Of a stretch of 64,000 nucleotides of DNA, positions 23,939 through 37,400 are shown one piece after another. Both the position numbers and the translations under genes were made by a program. Origin of the DNA: Bugulina stolonifera (Eukaryota; Bryozoa; Gymnolaemata; Cheilostomatida; Bugulidae); assembly GCA_935421135.1 (NCBI GenBank), contig OW285191.1:13643700-13707699 (forward strand). Direction: 5' to 3'. Positions within the stretch are counted from its first letter, which is position 1. Each line of letters begins with the position of its first letter. Below the pieces are notes generated by a model. The model worked only from the letters and a program-made list of their open reading frames with translations. It searched no databases and was not told the DNA's origin.

Positions 23939-25136
23939 TCAAGATGGCTTGCCACTGTCATTTGTTCCACTACTCAATGTTTCTATTGAATTCTGGGATT
24001 CCTTGTCACGTCTAACTTCTTCCAGTATTTGCTGAGCCTCATCAAACAAAGCATCACTCTGAGATTCAAGAGCTTGTAATGCTGCATCTACCTTTGCCAT
24101 AGTATCAGATATATCGGCAAATTCTAAAATATATGGTAAACACATTGCTTGGTGCTGTGGAATAATCTATTGCACTGATAAGTGTTGGAAGTACTACACT
24201 CACCACAAAGTTAAAACTACGATAAAGGAAGTTGCATTGCTAGGAAGTTGCAGTGCGCAGTTTATTAATGGCATGATGATAGGGCGTAGATGGCAAAGAA
24301 CACATCGCTTTTATATCATCATATAAAGCAGAGTTGAATTGATATCATGGTTATGGGCCTACTGAAAACATCACATGGTAAAACATCATCATGGTAAAAC
24401 ACCCTGTACAATAAATGTCAAAGAATATGTTTTAAGCATACAATTTAGATTGCTGTAGAATTATATCAAATAGTTTTTAGTTTGTATATGGAATGGGTAA
24501 TAAATACTATGCTACTCGTTTAGTATAAGTATAACCAAGGCTTATTCATTTAGTAGAGGTTTGGATTTTTGAACTTGTGGCAACAACAAAGTAGGCTAAC
24601 CCAATATTCAGCAGTATCCGACTTACTTTACTACAGTTGAGTACGTCCAGGTTGTTATCATCACATCATTGATTATGATTATCATGACTACCAAACCATA
24701 ATGATACTCATTTGTGACAGCTAATCGACACAGTTAGAGTTACAATAAAGTAAATTCATTTACCACTAAATATATGATAATATAATTGTAATAAACAATA
24801 TAATTATTTAATAATTATTTTATAATAAAATATTAAATATAAAATAAATATAATTAACAATTATTTATAATAGAACATAATCCATAATAAAAACAAAAAT
24901 TAAAATAGAATTACTCAATTACTGAATTAGAATAAATAATAAAAATTAATAATTAAGAATAATAGTGTTTATATTGATTGATGGAAGATATTACCATTTC
25001 CATAATTTGTTATTAAAGTTTCAAGACTTTCATCATTGCCAACAAATTCGCAGTTTCCATTCGGATGTTGACTGAGATTGACATTGGAAGTAGAATCCAT
25101 TGAGTTATCTGTAGCAGAATCCTTTTCTTCGGCCAT
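23939..25136 (-). CDS. BBLN: BBLN/UPF0184-like small coiled-coil protein
   Basis: Two coding exons on the minus strand: 25136-24995 (start ATGGCCGAAG) and 24123-23939 (TGA). They join through a phase-1 intron (donor G|GTAAT, acceptor ATATTTTAG) to give 108 aa. The N-terminal third is acidic and polar. The second exon starts EFADISDTMAKVDAALQALE and continues as a heptad coiled coil. This aligns without gaps to the EYAAINSMLDQINSCLDHLE region of the small UPF0184 protein bublin (C9orf16), an intermediate-filament-associated protein in animals. The assignment rests on about 45 residues, so it is moderate. The intron includes a very AT-rich stretch (24,770-24,960). Confidence 0.6.
24770..24965. 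repeat. Extreme A/T low-complexity block in the BBLN-like intron
   Basis: About 200 bp made almost only of A and T in runs such as TAATAATTATTTTATAATAA. No reading frame or known repeat class. Confidence 0.85.
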
Positions 25137-25452
25137 ACTTGCAAAAAGTCATGTGACAACAGATAGTCGCGAGACCTTAGCAAAGATAGACGGTTATTGG
25201 ATGCAAACTATACGTAACATTCCATGGCAAGGAACCCCGCAACTCGGAACATGTGGGGAAAATGGCGTGACACAGCAATGACCTTTCCGCTAGAGCGCGG
25301 CACTTACATCCGTAATTTCAATAAACATAGAAATTGGAATACAAACGCAATTAAAAGAGATGTATTAAATAATATTCGTGTTGTGTGTAACTTTTAACCG
25401 CCTGCTTATAATTGATAGAAATGTGACCTGGAGGGCATCTAGTGCTTTGAAA
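25137..25452. promoter_or_regulatory. Shared divergent promoter between BBLN-like (-) and UBR (+)
   Basis: Only 316 bp separate the two start codons. The stretch is richer in CpG than its surroundings and has TCGCGAGA (about 25,168; part of the TCTCGCGAGA element common in divergent housekeeping promoters), the palindrome GTCATGTGAC (about 25,147) and an inverted CCAAT (ATTGG, about 25,196). Both genes begin ATGGCCGA. Divergence is seen; sharing of control is inferred. Confidence 0.65.
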
Positions 25453-28400
25453 ATGGCCGATGTATATAGCTTGTACGGCGTGCAAGTTACACGGGTAAGC
25501 ACTGAGAGTGAGTGGCTGGTCTGAGTGAAGTTGACTGGCAAAGGAGAATAGAACAGCAATGCATGAGAGTTTGGTTAGATTACAGTAGCCTTGTAGATTC
25601 ATGTGCATCAGTACAGTAGCAGGAACCGTATGAGTGTTCACATTAGTATGAGTAGCATACCGTTGTGTTTATAGTATAATAGTTAGACTAGTTAGACTGT
25701 CAGATGAGAAGAGCAAGTCTTTCTAGAACAGTGAATTACTATTTACTGAATGTGGAATGTGAATGTGTTGCTGGACCAAGGCTAATAAAATTAGCTCTGG
25801 TGAATAATATTATTATGCATAATGTTGATGTGTCGCCCTTAAGGTCATAGGTTCAATGTCATAGACACACCACCCATGTCGACAGTTACCTGAAAGGCCA
25901 TTTTTACTCAAAGCCGAGCTCTGCATGGATAATTCAGGATGGTGGAGAATGATAGTAACAAAAACTATTGCTAAGTGACAGGGCTATGCAGCAAATGATT
26001 GATGACCTGTTTTGTTGACCATTTTTATGTTAACGTTATCCCTACTCAGTCATGTCCTTTAAATTTTAATAAACCCCCTTACTAGCACTACTAGGATTTG
26101 GTATGGTAGGCTATTATATATACGTATGCATCTACCTGATGTGCATACAGTGTACTGTTTTAGTGTTTGAAACCTCATCAGTGCAGCTCATAGGTAGGCC
26201 TATCCCTAGGAGCCCACTGTGGCAATATTGTATATTTACAGCAAGGTGTATTTAAAAGGTGTGAAATAAACTGAACCAGTGTTCTCAAGCTGCCAGAGAC
26301 AATGAGAATTATACAAGGCTAGCAGTTCAGTTCATCTCCCAGGGAGAGTGCTCAGGATACTGGGATTGTTACCAATTTTGAGCGTAATGCTCAATCTGCA
26401 TACAGTGTACTGAATCAATGTTTGATATCTCATCAGATATTTGCATGTTTATATAAGTTCTATAATAATTGTTCTTTGTAATTGAACTGTAGAACTTTCA
26501 AAATCTTGAAGAGATCCTACACGGCAAATGGGCCAAGTTGGTGCCACAGGCTTATAATAAAAAGATTCCGATCACAGACAGAGAGTGAGTTTGTTAACTT
26601 GTTTATGCTCTACAAACTATTGAATATAGGTTTTGGTTTTCCAACGGGGACCAGTGTTACTTTATTATACCTTTTTAATCCAATTGCTGATTTATCAGTT
26701 GAAAATCATGAATTTACAAACTTTAATAATGCAAACTGTGTAATATAAATGAATGGACCTACTATTACCAATTACTGTTGAGAGAATCAAATTATATTTT
26801 TTATTTTCAAACAAACTTCAAAATTATTGGTAGACTATATGGCAGTTGAATTTAATCTGATAGCAATGTGTTTTGTTGTATAGAAATTTTGCTATCATCT
26901 CATTGTGTAGCTAAATAAGCCTATGCTATACCATATATGAATATTCTCCAAGTATACATATCTGTGTATATTTCAGAGGTCTGCAGGCTGAGTTAATCAG
27001 TACAATACAGCAGTTTCTGTCACAGAGTAGTAATCCATTAGAAGTATTTAAAAAGCTGAAAGCATCCGATGACCCAGCACTATTCTGTGGACGCGCGTTT
27101 AGGAACGGTGAACCAACATACAGCTGTAGAGACTGTGCATACGATCCAACATGTGTGCTCTGTATGGAGTGCTTCGAGAAAAGTGTACACAAACATCATA
27201 AATACAGGGTAGGGTAACTTCTAGCTCACAAGAAAGAATATCTTCATTGCTATATTTTCCAGTAGACCTAATATATAGTTTTACTCCATTACTATAAGCT
27301 CTGTACTATCTTATATAGAGAATAATGTTGACTTGGAAGACACTTACGCCATATAAGAAGCTGTAGGCATTTTCTGTAAAATACATAGGCCTTCCACTCT
27401 AGGAAGTTATATGTTACAGCTAGTGCTTCTCTGATGTGTGTAGACCTAGATTGTAAATCAGCCCATATATGAGTTTTATGTGGTATGGGTATATGGTTTA
27501 GGTCAACCCTGTTGACTGGCACATATCTTTTACTCTAGTTTTTTGGGATGGTATAGCAGAGAGAGGAAGTACTGAATGTAGTTGATTGTAATATCACATC
27601 ATTATACTTGTACTTACCAATTAGCAATACCACCAATTAGTAGATTGTTGTTATATACATGTACATACATTTTATGGTGTTGCGGGGTACATGTAAGTAT
27701 GTATGTATAAGTCTATGTGTAATGCAGTCCATTTCCTAGTGCTCTTCAGTCTGTACCATATCAGTCGAAGACTGAGGTATTAGTCAGTCAGCTGGTCAGT
27801 CAGTCAGTCAATGAGCCACAGTCAGTGCCAATTTGTACATTCATAGATAGATGTTATTAGCTTCTCTCTATTATTTTAGTGTTATAGCTTATAGTCCCTA
27901 TGTAAGATATCTAGCTGGTGGTGTGTAGTCACTTACAAACAGTAGAATGATGTAACGTGTGCTACTGTTATTGTTACTCTCTCTAGATCAGCACCTCTGG
28001 AGGTGGGGGTTACTGTGACTGTGGGGATAAGGATGCATGGAAGTCATCCCCTGCCTGCAGTGAACATGATAAAGCTGCTATGGTCAGCAGTCAGGTAGGA
28101 CACTGTGAACCATCTAACTTGTTACTGTACCACATTAGGTTGTATACTGCATATGCATCGCATTCAAATATTGCTGTTTGGGAATTTATGTTTCATTTCT
28201 TATTGGCTGTTGCATTAAAGGTTGAAATCGTGCTGTCAGTTTGATGCTGTCTATTCACATAGATGAGAGTTACTAATTATTCTGGAGTTGTCATCTCCTT
28301 AAGGTCTGGTGTTAATAAAATATAATAATATTAGATTAAGTGGAACTTATTTGCTATAGGATCCAGAGGTACGTCTACCTGCTGGAATGGTGGAGAGGAC

Positions 28401-31400
28401 CGAGGCATTGTTTCAGTGTATATTAAGATACTGTTATAACGTGTTGGTTGCAGCTGACCATACTGCTCTACCGCCTACTCTACTTGTTAGCCCTTGTCCT
28501 ACCAAAGACATCTACTATACCATGTTGCTCAATGATGAGACACATACATATGAGCAGGTAAGCTCTCACTAGCTGCCACTTGTATATAACATTTTCTACT
28601 ATGGTTATACATGTACAATAGTTTCTACTGTTTCTACTGTTCAGTGCTCACAGTAAACCCTTTTTTTCTTATCATCTTCAAGACGTCCTTAAAAATGTGA
28701 AACCTTGTTCATATTTCTTCCTAATACAATAGGCCTATAGAATTCTGTGCTATTTGGGAAGTTTAAAAATAAAAAAATGGTATGTGTTACCCATCTAATA
28801 ATTGTAGAAAAGTCGTACCGATAGGCCTAAGGTAAAATTTTAATATAATAAATAATATGTTTGTTACATGTACACCTATATTCGTACACTGGTATTGTAT
28901 AACATATTACTCTACTAATAGTAACTTCAGCTGTAGAGCGTTCCCACCTCTTGCATGTCTCTCTATCCTCTACTCTGTTGAATTTGTTGTCCAAAGTTGA
29001 TAATGAAGTGTACATCACTGTTCTAGTGATTTACTAACTTGTATGATGTCCATCTATCTATAATACAAATAACTGCTGTACTATTTTACGTAACGTACTA
29101 TCTATCTGTGCAGTAGTTGCTATCTATACTATATCTATAAAAGAATTTTATACCTGTTCTACACATATATAGATTGGTATATGCAATCGAAAATCTGCAT
29201 TCTCCATCGAGGCTGCCGATTAACAATGTGCTATCGTCAAAAATTTTCAATACAAAAATCTATGTCTAACAATTTTCACCTAGAAGAAATTCTAATATCA
29301 CTTTAGGGGGAGAGACTTGTATTTCAAGGATTGGATATGCTGTGTGTACAATGATGTTTAATGTACATTGTAAATGCTGGGAGACCAAAAGTATAGTGTT
29401 GAAGCCAACAAATGAATAAGCAATGTTTGTTCACAAACCATACTATTGTAACAGGTAACAGGTACTATTTTACTTTCGCAGGTAATCACCAGGTTGATGA
29501 AGGCCCTTGACCTGACTAACAAGGAGGCAGTCGACCATGCTACTACAGTCGATCGAGAAGGCCGGGCATCTGTGTTTGGTGGTCCCAAACATATCTGTGA
29601 GAAGATAGCTGTCGAAATAAAGGTAAAGTAGATTGCTTGGTATCTTTATGCCCTCTTCACATTTTGGTTTTGTATTGGCCACCATTATTATTACAGATGT
29701 CGTGAACCATCTTGAAATTTCAACCTATGGTAGCTGGATGGCTACTAATAAATGACTCGGTGTTAGACAAGTCTATTTCACTGATGTGATTGTGAATGTT
29801 TGTTACGATGAATATTAAATCCTGTGAAAATTGAGTTCCTGAACATACAAGCATATTTCATTGACTTGCGTATCTAGTAAGTAATATATTTTGCTTGTAT
29901 ATCATATTTCTATTTCAGAAAAAGTTTAGCAGTAATGATCCAAAGATTCTAGAAGCTACTGTGATGCATCACTCATTTGTTGCTCACCAGGACTTTGCAC
30001 AAGCTTTGTTAAAGTGGTTAGAAGAGACTATCGAATACTCAGGTATCTATCCATGTCTACAACTGCGGTAGGTACACATGTATATGCAGTGCCCATTTTA
30101 CCGTGGAAATTCTGGACAGGTGCAGCATTAGTTCTTAGTGTGAGGTCTTCCTGCTGTTAAATAATACATTAGATTCACCATGCCTCCATCTGTATTATCT
30201 CTGTAGATGCGTTGAGAAAGATCTTCTGCAGGGTTGCAATGAGACCGGAGAGTGAACCAAGCGGCAGATCCATACTGGAGAATATCTTATTGGCTGATAC
30301 CAAGTTCTGGAAAGGTAATATTGTATATATATATGGCATACAACGTCATGTACATACTATGTTAGATAAGTATTGTTTGTGTTCCATAGAAACGGGTATA
30401 TACACTTAGTGCATGTAAATACAGCATCTGTAGTTCCACCAGCTTTAAATTTTGCTTGAACTTTGGAAATTGTGTTCTCCTGCAATAACTCGAAAATCAT
30501 TTGCTTTCTTTAGGCCACGAGTTTAGAAATAACTATAATGAGTTTTTACAAGAATAGGTATCATCAATTTTTTTGGAGTTATCTTCTCTCTGAACTATGA
30601 ATTTATTAAAAAGAGAAAATTTATCTTGCAGCAACTATTTGATTTTAAAGTTTACGTTTCAAAAGCCAAGTACTGACCTACTAGTATAAACACTGGTATA
30701 TTTTTTATAATAATCCTTTTTCATTCAAATGCAGCTGGCCGAAATCCTCTCCATGTTACTTAAAGGGGTTATGACATGTGGTTTATGTCTATGTTCAAAG
30801 CAGCATCTCTTACTTGGGTTTATTGCATTTGTGCTACTATAAGCAGAGTTGTGTCCTCTTGCCCATGCTTGACTCCTTAGCACTATTCAATGCTGATTCA
30901 AACGCAACTTTGTTTTGAAGACGCAACTGCGTGCTTTGTGTCATATAGAGAAAATTGTTGAATTCAAGCTTTTGCATTGAAAGAGTACTGTAGTGAACAA
31001 ATAATTTCACAGGATTTAGTATTTATATTGTGCCACTAAATAGCTGAGTGCGTCTAAATGCTACCTTAAGACACGTAGCATAACCCCTTTAATATTAGGG
31101 ATTGCCCCGCAAAAAAGGCAAACCACTTTAGTGATCCTGAAATATTCTTTAAAATTACTTTAACATTAATAAAATAAATTATTACATTGTTATTAGTGTT
31201 TACACTAATTAGGTTCGTTATAAAGTGTACTGTTGTGTTTACAGCTGTAAGGCTACAGTTCCACCAGCTATTCATGTCTGGAGTGTTTAAAGACGTGGAG
31301 AGCAAGACACAGTTTGCTATTCTACTTACTAAACACTACATAGACATCTACAGAGACTTTGTTAGAGACGATCATTATAGGACTGTGTCGGCTACAGTAG

Positions 31401-34400
31401 TCACTGTACAAGTCTACACTGTCACCCCTATAGTACGTATGTTTAACATAATTAACTAAGTACTGTCATCGTACAAATGAGATCAAAGCACTAACTTACT
31501 TACACACCCAGTGGTATTTTATTGAGATGCCTTCTTGTTCAATATTTACTTGTGATTTCGTATGATAACTTTGTGATACATTCCTGAGTTTTGTGAAAGA
31601 AATTGCTTCAGTTACCATTTCACCCATACCACACATACCCGTACCATGTATCACATATACCCGTACCATGTACCACATATACCCGTACCATGTACCACAT
31701 ATACCCGTACCATGTACCACATATACCCGTACCATCTACCACATATACCCGTACCATGTACCACATATACCCGTACCATCTACCACATATACCCGTACCA
31801 CGTACCACATATACCCGTACCACGTACCACATATACCACGTACCACATATACCCGTACCACGTACCACATATACCAGTGCCACGCACCACATATACCTGT
31901 ACCATGTATCACGTACCACGTACCTCATATACCAGTACCACGTACCACATATACCTGTACCACATATACCTGTACCACATATACCAGTACCACGTACCAC
32001 ATATACCAGTACCATGTACCACATATACCAGTACCATGTACCACATATACCATATACCACATATACCAGTACCATGTACCACATATACCAGTACCATATG
32101 CATTGTTTATTGTAGGCAAGGATTCTAATTGAGAAGCACAGCCTAATAGAAATCATACTTAGAACTATTCTCATAGAGAGTGAGAAGTGGAAGAATTGTA
32201 GGTTAAGCATACTGCACATGCTATCAATAGTTTGTATCTTGTGATTGTTTAAGTGGGAGTTGCGTACTCTTGATTGTTAATTATGTGCAGAGCAGGGGTG
32301 TATACAAAAATAGTAGCTTTGATTTTATCATACACTCTACATCATGGGCATGGTATTGGCACAGTTAATGTGGATAACCCCAATGGCATTGGATATACTC
32401 GTACAATGTATTTGTAGCCAAAGGAATTCTTAGCTTCCACAACAAGTCACAGGGAGAAGACTATATATACTTCAAGAGAGCTCAGTTTGTCCTCCATGAC
32501 TTGAAGTAAGTACATACCTTTGTGATGTCATATCCTGCCAAACTCGCCTGGATCACGATTGGAATATTACACTAGTGATACATTAAAACATTGCTGTTTA
32601 GATAAATAAAAAGTTCTAGAAAATAGAAATGATGCTTCTATAATGGGTTTTTCCTGGTCAAAGCTGTATGAGCACTGAGCTACTCCTACTGGTACTCAGT
32701 ACTGTACTGTACTCTTACTCATACTGATACTCAGTACTGTACTGTACTCTTACTCATACTGATACTCAGTACTGTACTGTACTCTTACTCATACTGGTAC
32801 TCAGTACTGTACTGTACTCTTACTCATACTAATACTCAGCACTGTGCTACTCCTACTCCTACCGGTACTCAGCACTGTGCTACTCCTACTCCTACTGGTA
32901 CTCAGCACTGTACTGTACTCTTACTCATACCGGTACTCAGCACTGTGCTACTCTTACTCATACTAATACTCAGTACTGTGCTATCCCTACTCATACTGTG
33001 ACTATCTATCAACCACAGATATGCTCTCGGCTGTACGCTGGTCAATCTAGAATGGAATTCTTACCTCCAGGCTTCATTTCTCAAAGGATTCACCACCTTC
33101 CTGGAACTACTGGCACAGATCCAGGTAGCTACTCATCCATCACTATACTGTATCGTACATGTACATTGTACATATGCTTGGTTAGGATGCATATTATGAT
33201 AGATAGTACACACCAGTATAACTACATAACGACATACAAGTAATAAATGTAGTACAGTATATAGTCACTCAGACATGTATGGTAACTGTGCCAGGGTATG
33301 GATGCATCAAAGAGGTACACTACCCATCATATCGAGTATGAGATGGAGTGGGAGACAGCCTTCACTATGCAGTTGAAGCTGACTGATGTTATAACTCTCT
33401 TTATCCACCACTGTATGACAAACCCTGAGGTCCTGGTGGCAGCATACGCTTCTGTACTTAGATGTATGCCAAAGTTGGATAGCTTTAGTGTTGACAACGT
33501 TACCAGTAAGTACTACAATCGTAAAAACCCAGATGTAGTTCAGTCTAATAATCCTAGATTTGCTAACTTTATGTATGCCAACACAGTGTATGTTCATATG
33601 CATAGTATTACATGTATACTCGATACGACAGCTTACCCGCACCCCCCATGTGCTACACAGATACAAGTATATTACATCCACTATCATGTGCAAGCTGACT
33701 GTCATGCTATGTATATAAACTTACACCCACATATATTTCTGTATTACTACACTTACCTTTATATTCGTTGTACATGCAATGCTGGTATGTACATGTATAT
33801 CCTTTACTTACAGTCGCTGGGCATACTGTTGCATGCCGCAGGTACGATGTTGGGGATCCAGAATCACGAATTAGTATCCACCTTCCCCTGCACAGAATAC
33901 TGGCAGGTCTAAACAACCACCTGCCAGACGGTGTAAACTTCTCTAGTGCCCAGTTTGCGCCTATGGTCAGTATAGTACAGTATGATATTCCCATATGTCC
34001 ATTACAGTGTAGATGTGATTCACATGTGTCTATAACAGAAAATAATAACTCTACTCTTGAAATAGGGGCTGTATATTAGAAGATAGACGACACACACGAT
34101 GGCGCATTATATCTGCATGTGTACACTAGTATGTGTGATTATAGCACTCTATGTGCGTGTGTATGTATATGTACATGTGTATATTTGTGGTTATAGCACT
34201 TTATATGCATGTACATGTATATATTTGTGGTTATAGCACTTTACATGCATGTACATGTGTATATTTGTGGTTATAGCACTTTACATGCATGTATATGTGT
34301 ATATTTGTGGTTGTAGCACTTTACATGCATGTATATGTGTATATTTGTGGTTATAGCGCTCTACATGCATGTATATGTATATATTTGTGGTTATAGCACT

Positions 34401-37400
34401 TTACATGCATGTATATGTGTATATTTGTGGTTGTAGCACTTTACATGCATGTATATGTATATATTTGTGGTTATAGCACTTGACATGCATGTATATGTAT
34501 ATATTTGTGGTTATAGCACTTGACATGCATGTATATGTGTATATTTGTGGTTATAGCACTCTACATGCATGTATATGTGTATATTTGTGGTTATAGCACT
34601 TTACATGCATGTATATGTGTATATTTGTGGTTATAGCGCTCTACATGCATGTATATGCCTGTGATTGTAGAATTGTGAGATGGAATTGTTTAACCTTCTA
34701 GAAGAGCCACTGAGAGTTCAGGTGATGATAGCTCAGGTACATGCTGAGATGTGGAAGAGGAATGGCTACTCTATACAGAGTCAGGTAATCTATGCGTGTA
34801 TAGACTGAGATAGACTGAGCCTGTGATAATATGTGATATAATCAGCAAACAGAATATACAATATAGTAGTGATAATAATATGTGATATGATGAGCTAGTC
34901 TATAATATCATACTGATAATATATTATATGATATAATGTGGCTACTGGCTACTGCTATTTAGCTTTGCCATCTTTGTCTGCTAGAGTAAAGATCAGGTTA
35001 ACAGGCTATTGTAGAGTCACTTAAAGTTATCTTCTCAGCAACTTAAAGGAAATGTTGTCGAAGGAGAGACAACTCCAAAATTGCGAATAATGTCATTGAA
35101 AAATATTTCATAAAAAGGACAATTCTCCAAAACTAAAAGTTTTATGTACACATATTCTACTTTCTGCTTTCCACTACAAATGCCACTACTACTGTAATTA
35201 CTAATGTCACTACTAGCATTGTACTATTACTATACTCACTACTGCTACTACTACTAGCATTATACTATTACTATACTCACTACTACTACTAGCATTATAC
35301 TATTACTTTTAGGTCTACTACTATCAGTATGTCAAGTGTCGACCTGAAATGTATGACAGAGATATCCAACTCATGCAGTCCATAGCTGCCCTCATGGAGC
35401 CCAACTCTTTCCTTATCCGTATTATTCACAAGTTCAATTTAACCAAAGTCTTTCAGTAAGTATGGAGTATACAGAGTGGACCCCGCTTTATGTTCGTGTT
35501 ATCATGTGACCCTGTTTAGCAGTGATGGATTACGTAATAATATCACATATTCAGTTGTATCGAATTCAATACAAATCATCTGAAAAAAACCTGTGGGAAA
35601 TTCCAAATCAACATTGGGCTGCCATACGGGGAAGAAACCGAGGAAAATGTAGGAATCAATGGATGTGGATTCAACAATCTTGGAAATAGAAATGTTATGC
35701 TACTAATAGTTATTCCCTTATTCTGTTGGTAACTTCTGTTCTACTTACAAAATTGTAGATTAATTTATTAAATCTATGGTTCTATATGTCTCTTTTTTGT
35801 GTTATGATTACCCACAGTCACTAGCTCTTATGAAAGTACCACTTGTCACACTATTGGTGTTGGAGGGATAGCCAGGTTTAGACTGTATAATATTGATATG
35901 GTGATTGTATACTATCAGGGGAGATGACTACCAGTCATGTAGTCTGTCAGTTAGACAGATGACGGAGTTATTACATGAGATGCTACAGCTGCTCGTAGTG
36001 GTACTAGGGGAGAGGTACGTTGAGGGTGTAGGACAAGTCACTCACCAGCAGATAGTACAGAGAGAGATCATACATCTGCTATCTATAGGGAGGAGCTCAC
36101 ACAGTGATCTAGATAAGCATATGCCAGAGGATGTAAGTAGAGTATATTATTTACTAGCATCTCTACTTTTGGGTGAGGAAATACTAGAATATTCACCTAA
36201 ACTGAAGAAGTTGCCTCTTCTGTTTTCAGTGTCCCACCTTGCACTAATTATAGACATAAGGTCGATCCATTGTTGCCCTGTTGCTTACTATAGTAAATAT
36301 GACATTGGTCATAATGAATGATCGCTTCTCTGCCAACACTGTGATGGTCATAGTGAGGGGCTTGAATAACTAATACCTTGTCATGTCATCTCACAATTGG
36401 TTAGCTTGAGTTATACTCCTTGTTGATTGGACGGGCTTGTATTTCAGCTGAACTATGAGACACACCTGGAGAGTAACGTGAGAGAGGTGGCCGAGTTCAC
36501 GAGGACATCTACTGGTAAAGGAATGTACTGTCTCAAGGATGAGTGTAGAGGACTGTTCAACCCTTGCTTCTACCACTACACCAAGACAGACCAGAGCAAG
36601 GCGGAAGATTCTCAGAAGATGCACAGGAAGAATGCTGGGCTAGACCAAGGTGAGACCACCAGGAGTGTGTTTTATCAGGTGCCTGAAGTGCAATTGTTTT
36701 GTCTGTATGCTTTGATTTGTATATATCAGCTAATATACAATTTTGAAGTAATACACTCATCTTTCCTTTTATGTGACTGTATGTATGCTTTACTGGTACC
36801 TAGACAATAGCGAAAATGTTTTATTGCTAACCCATTCACAGCTCGGCATACATAATGTCGCACTTATAATACATGTAATGTTGTTTAGCACTTCCTGTTC
36901 CGATGACCCCCGCGTGGACCACACGGTTTGCCGGAGTATCGCGACTCTTCACGTGTGACGTTATGTTGCACGTGGTTCACACGCTACTCTCCAACATGGT
37001 AGCTAAGAGATCTAAGATGAGGTCAGAGGCTCAGATGGAGAAGGTGCTACATCTGATCACTATGGCGCTACATGAGGACAAACTAGAGTTTATCACTGGT
37101 AACAAGACACTGCCATTCGTCACTGCTGCTCGGAATTACTATGGCAGTACCAAGCACTTTTCAGGTAAAGATCGTCACGTGAATAACAATGCTTCCAACA
37201 TGAGTCATATTCACAAGGTATTGCTGTTATGTTGTAGGGAGGTTAGCATTGCTGTTATGTGTTGTAGAGAGGCTGGGATCACGTGAACTGTCTATACTAG
37301 ACCTGCTGGGTGAATGTCAGAACTCTGAACATGTAGTTCATCAGCCCCTGAAAGATCTCCTAGGTCATGTACTTCAGTACTTCTCCAGTGTAGCCGACAT

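Noticed and set aside
25231..25380. 57-codon frame starting ATGGCAAGGAAC in the divergent promoter
   Set aside because: No family match. A better UBR first exon (25453-25494) has a perfect donor and the right phase. It may act as an upstream open frame.
31593..32219. Several open frames of 64-199 codons at one locus
   Set aside because: All translate the 22-bp intronic repeat of the UBR gene.
33298..33912. 204-codon frame on the plus strand
   Set aside because: It is UBR exon 13 plus read-through of intron 13; the real exon ends at 33505 with a good donor, and exon 14 is in another frame.
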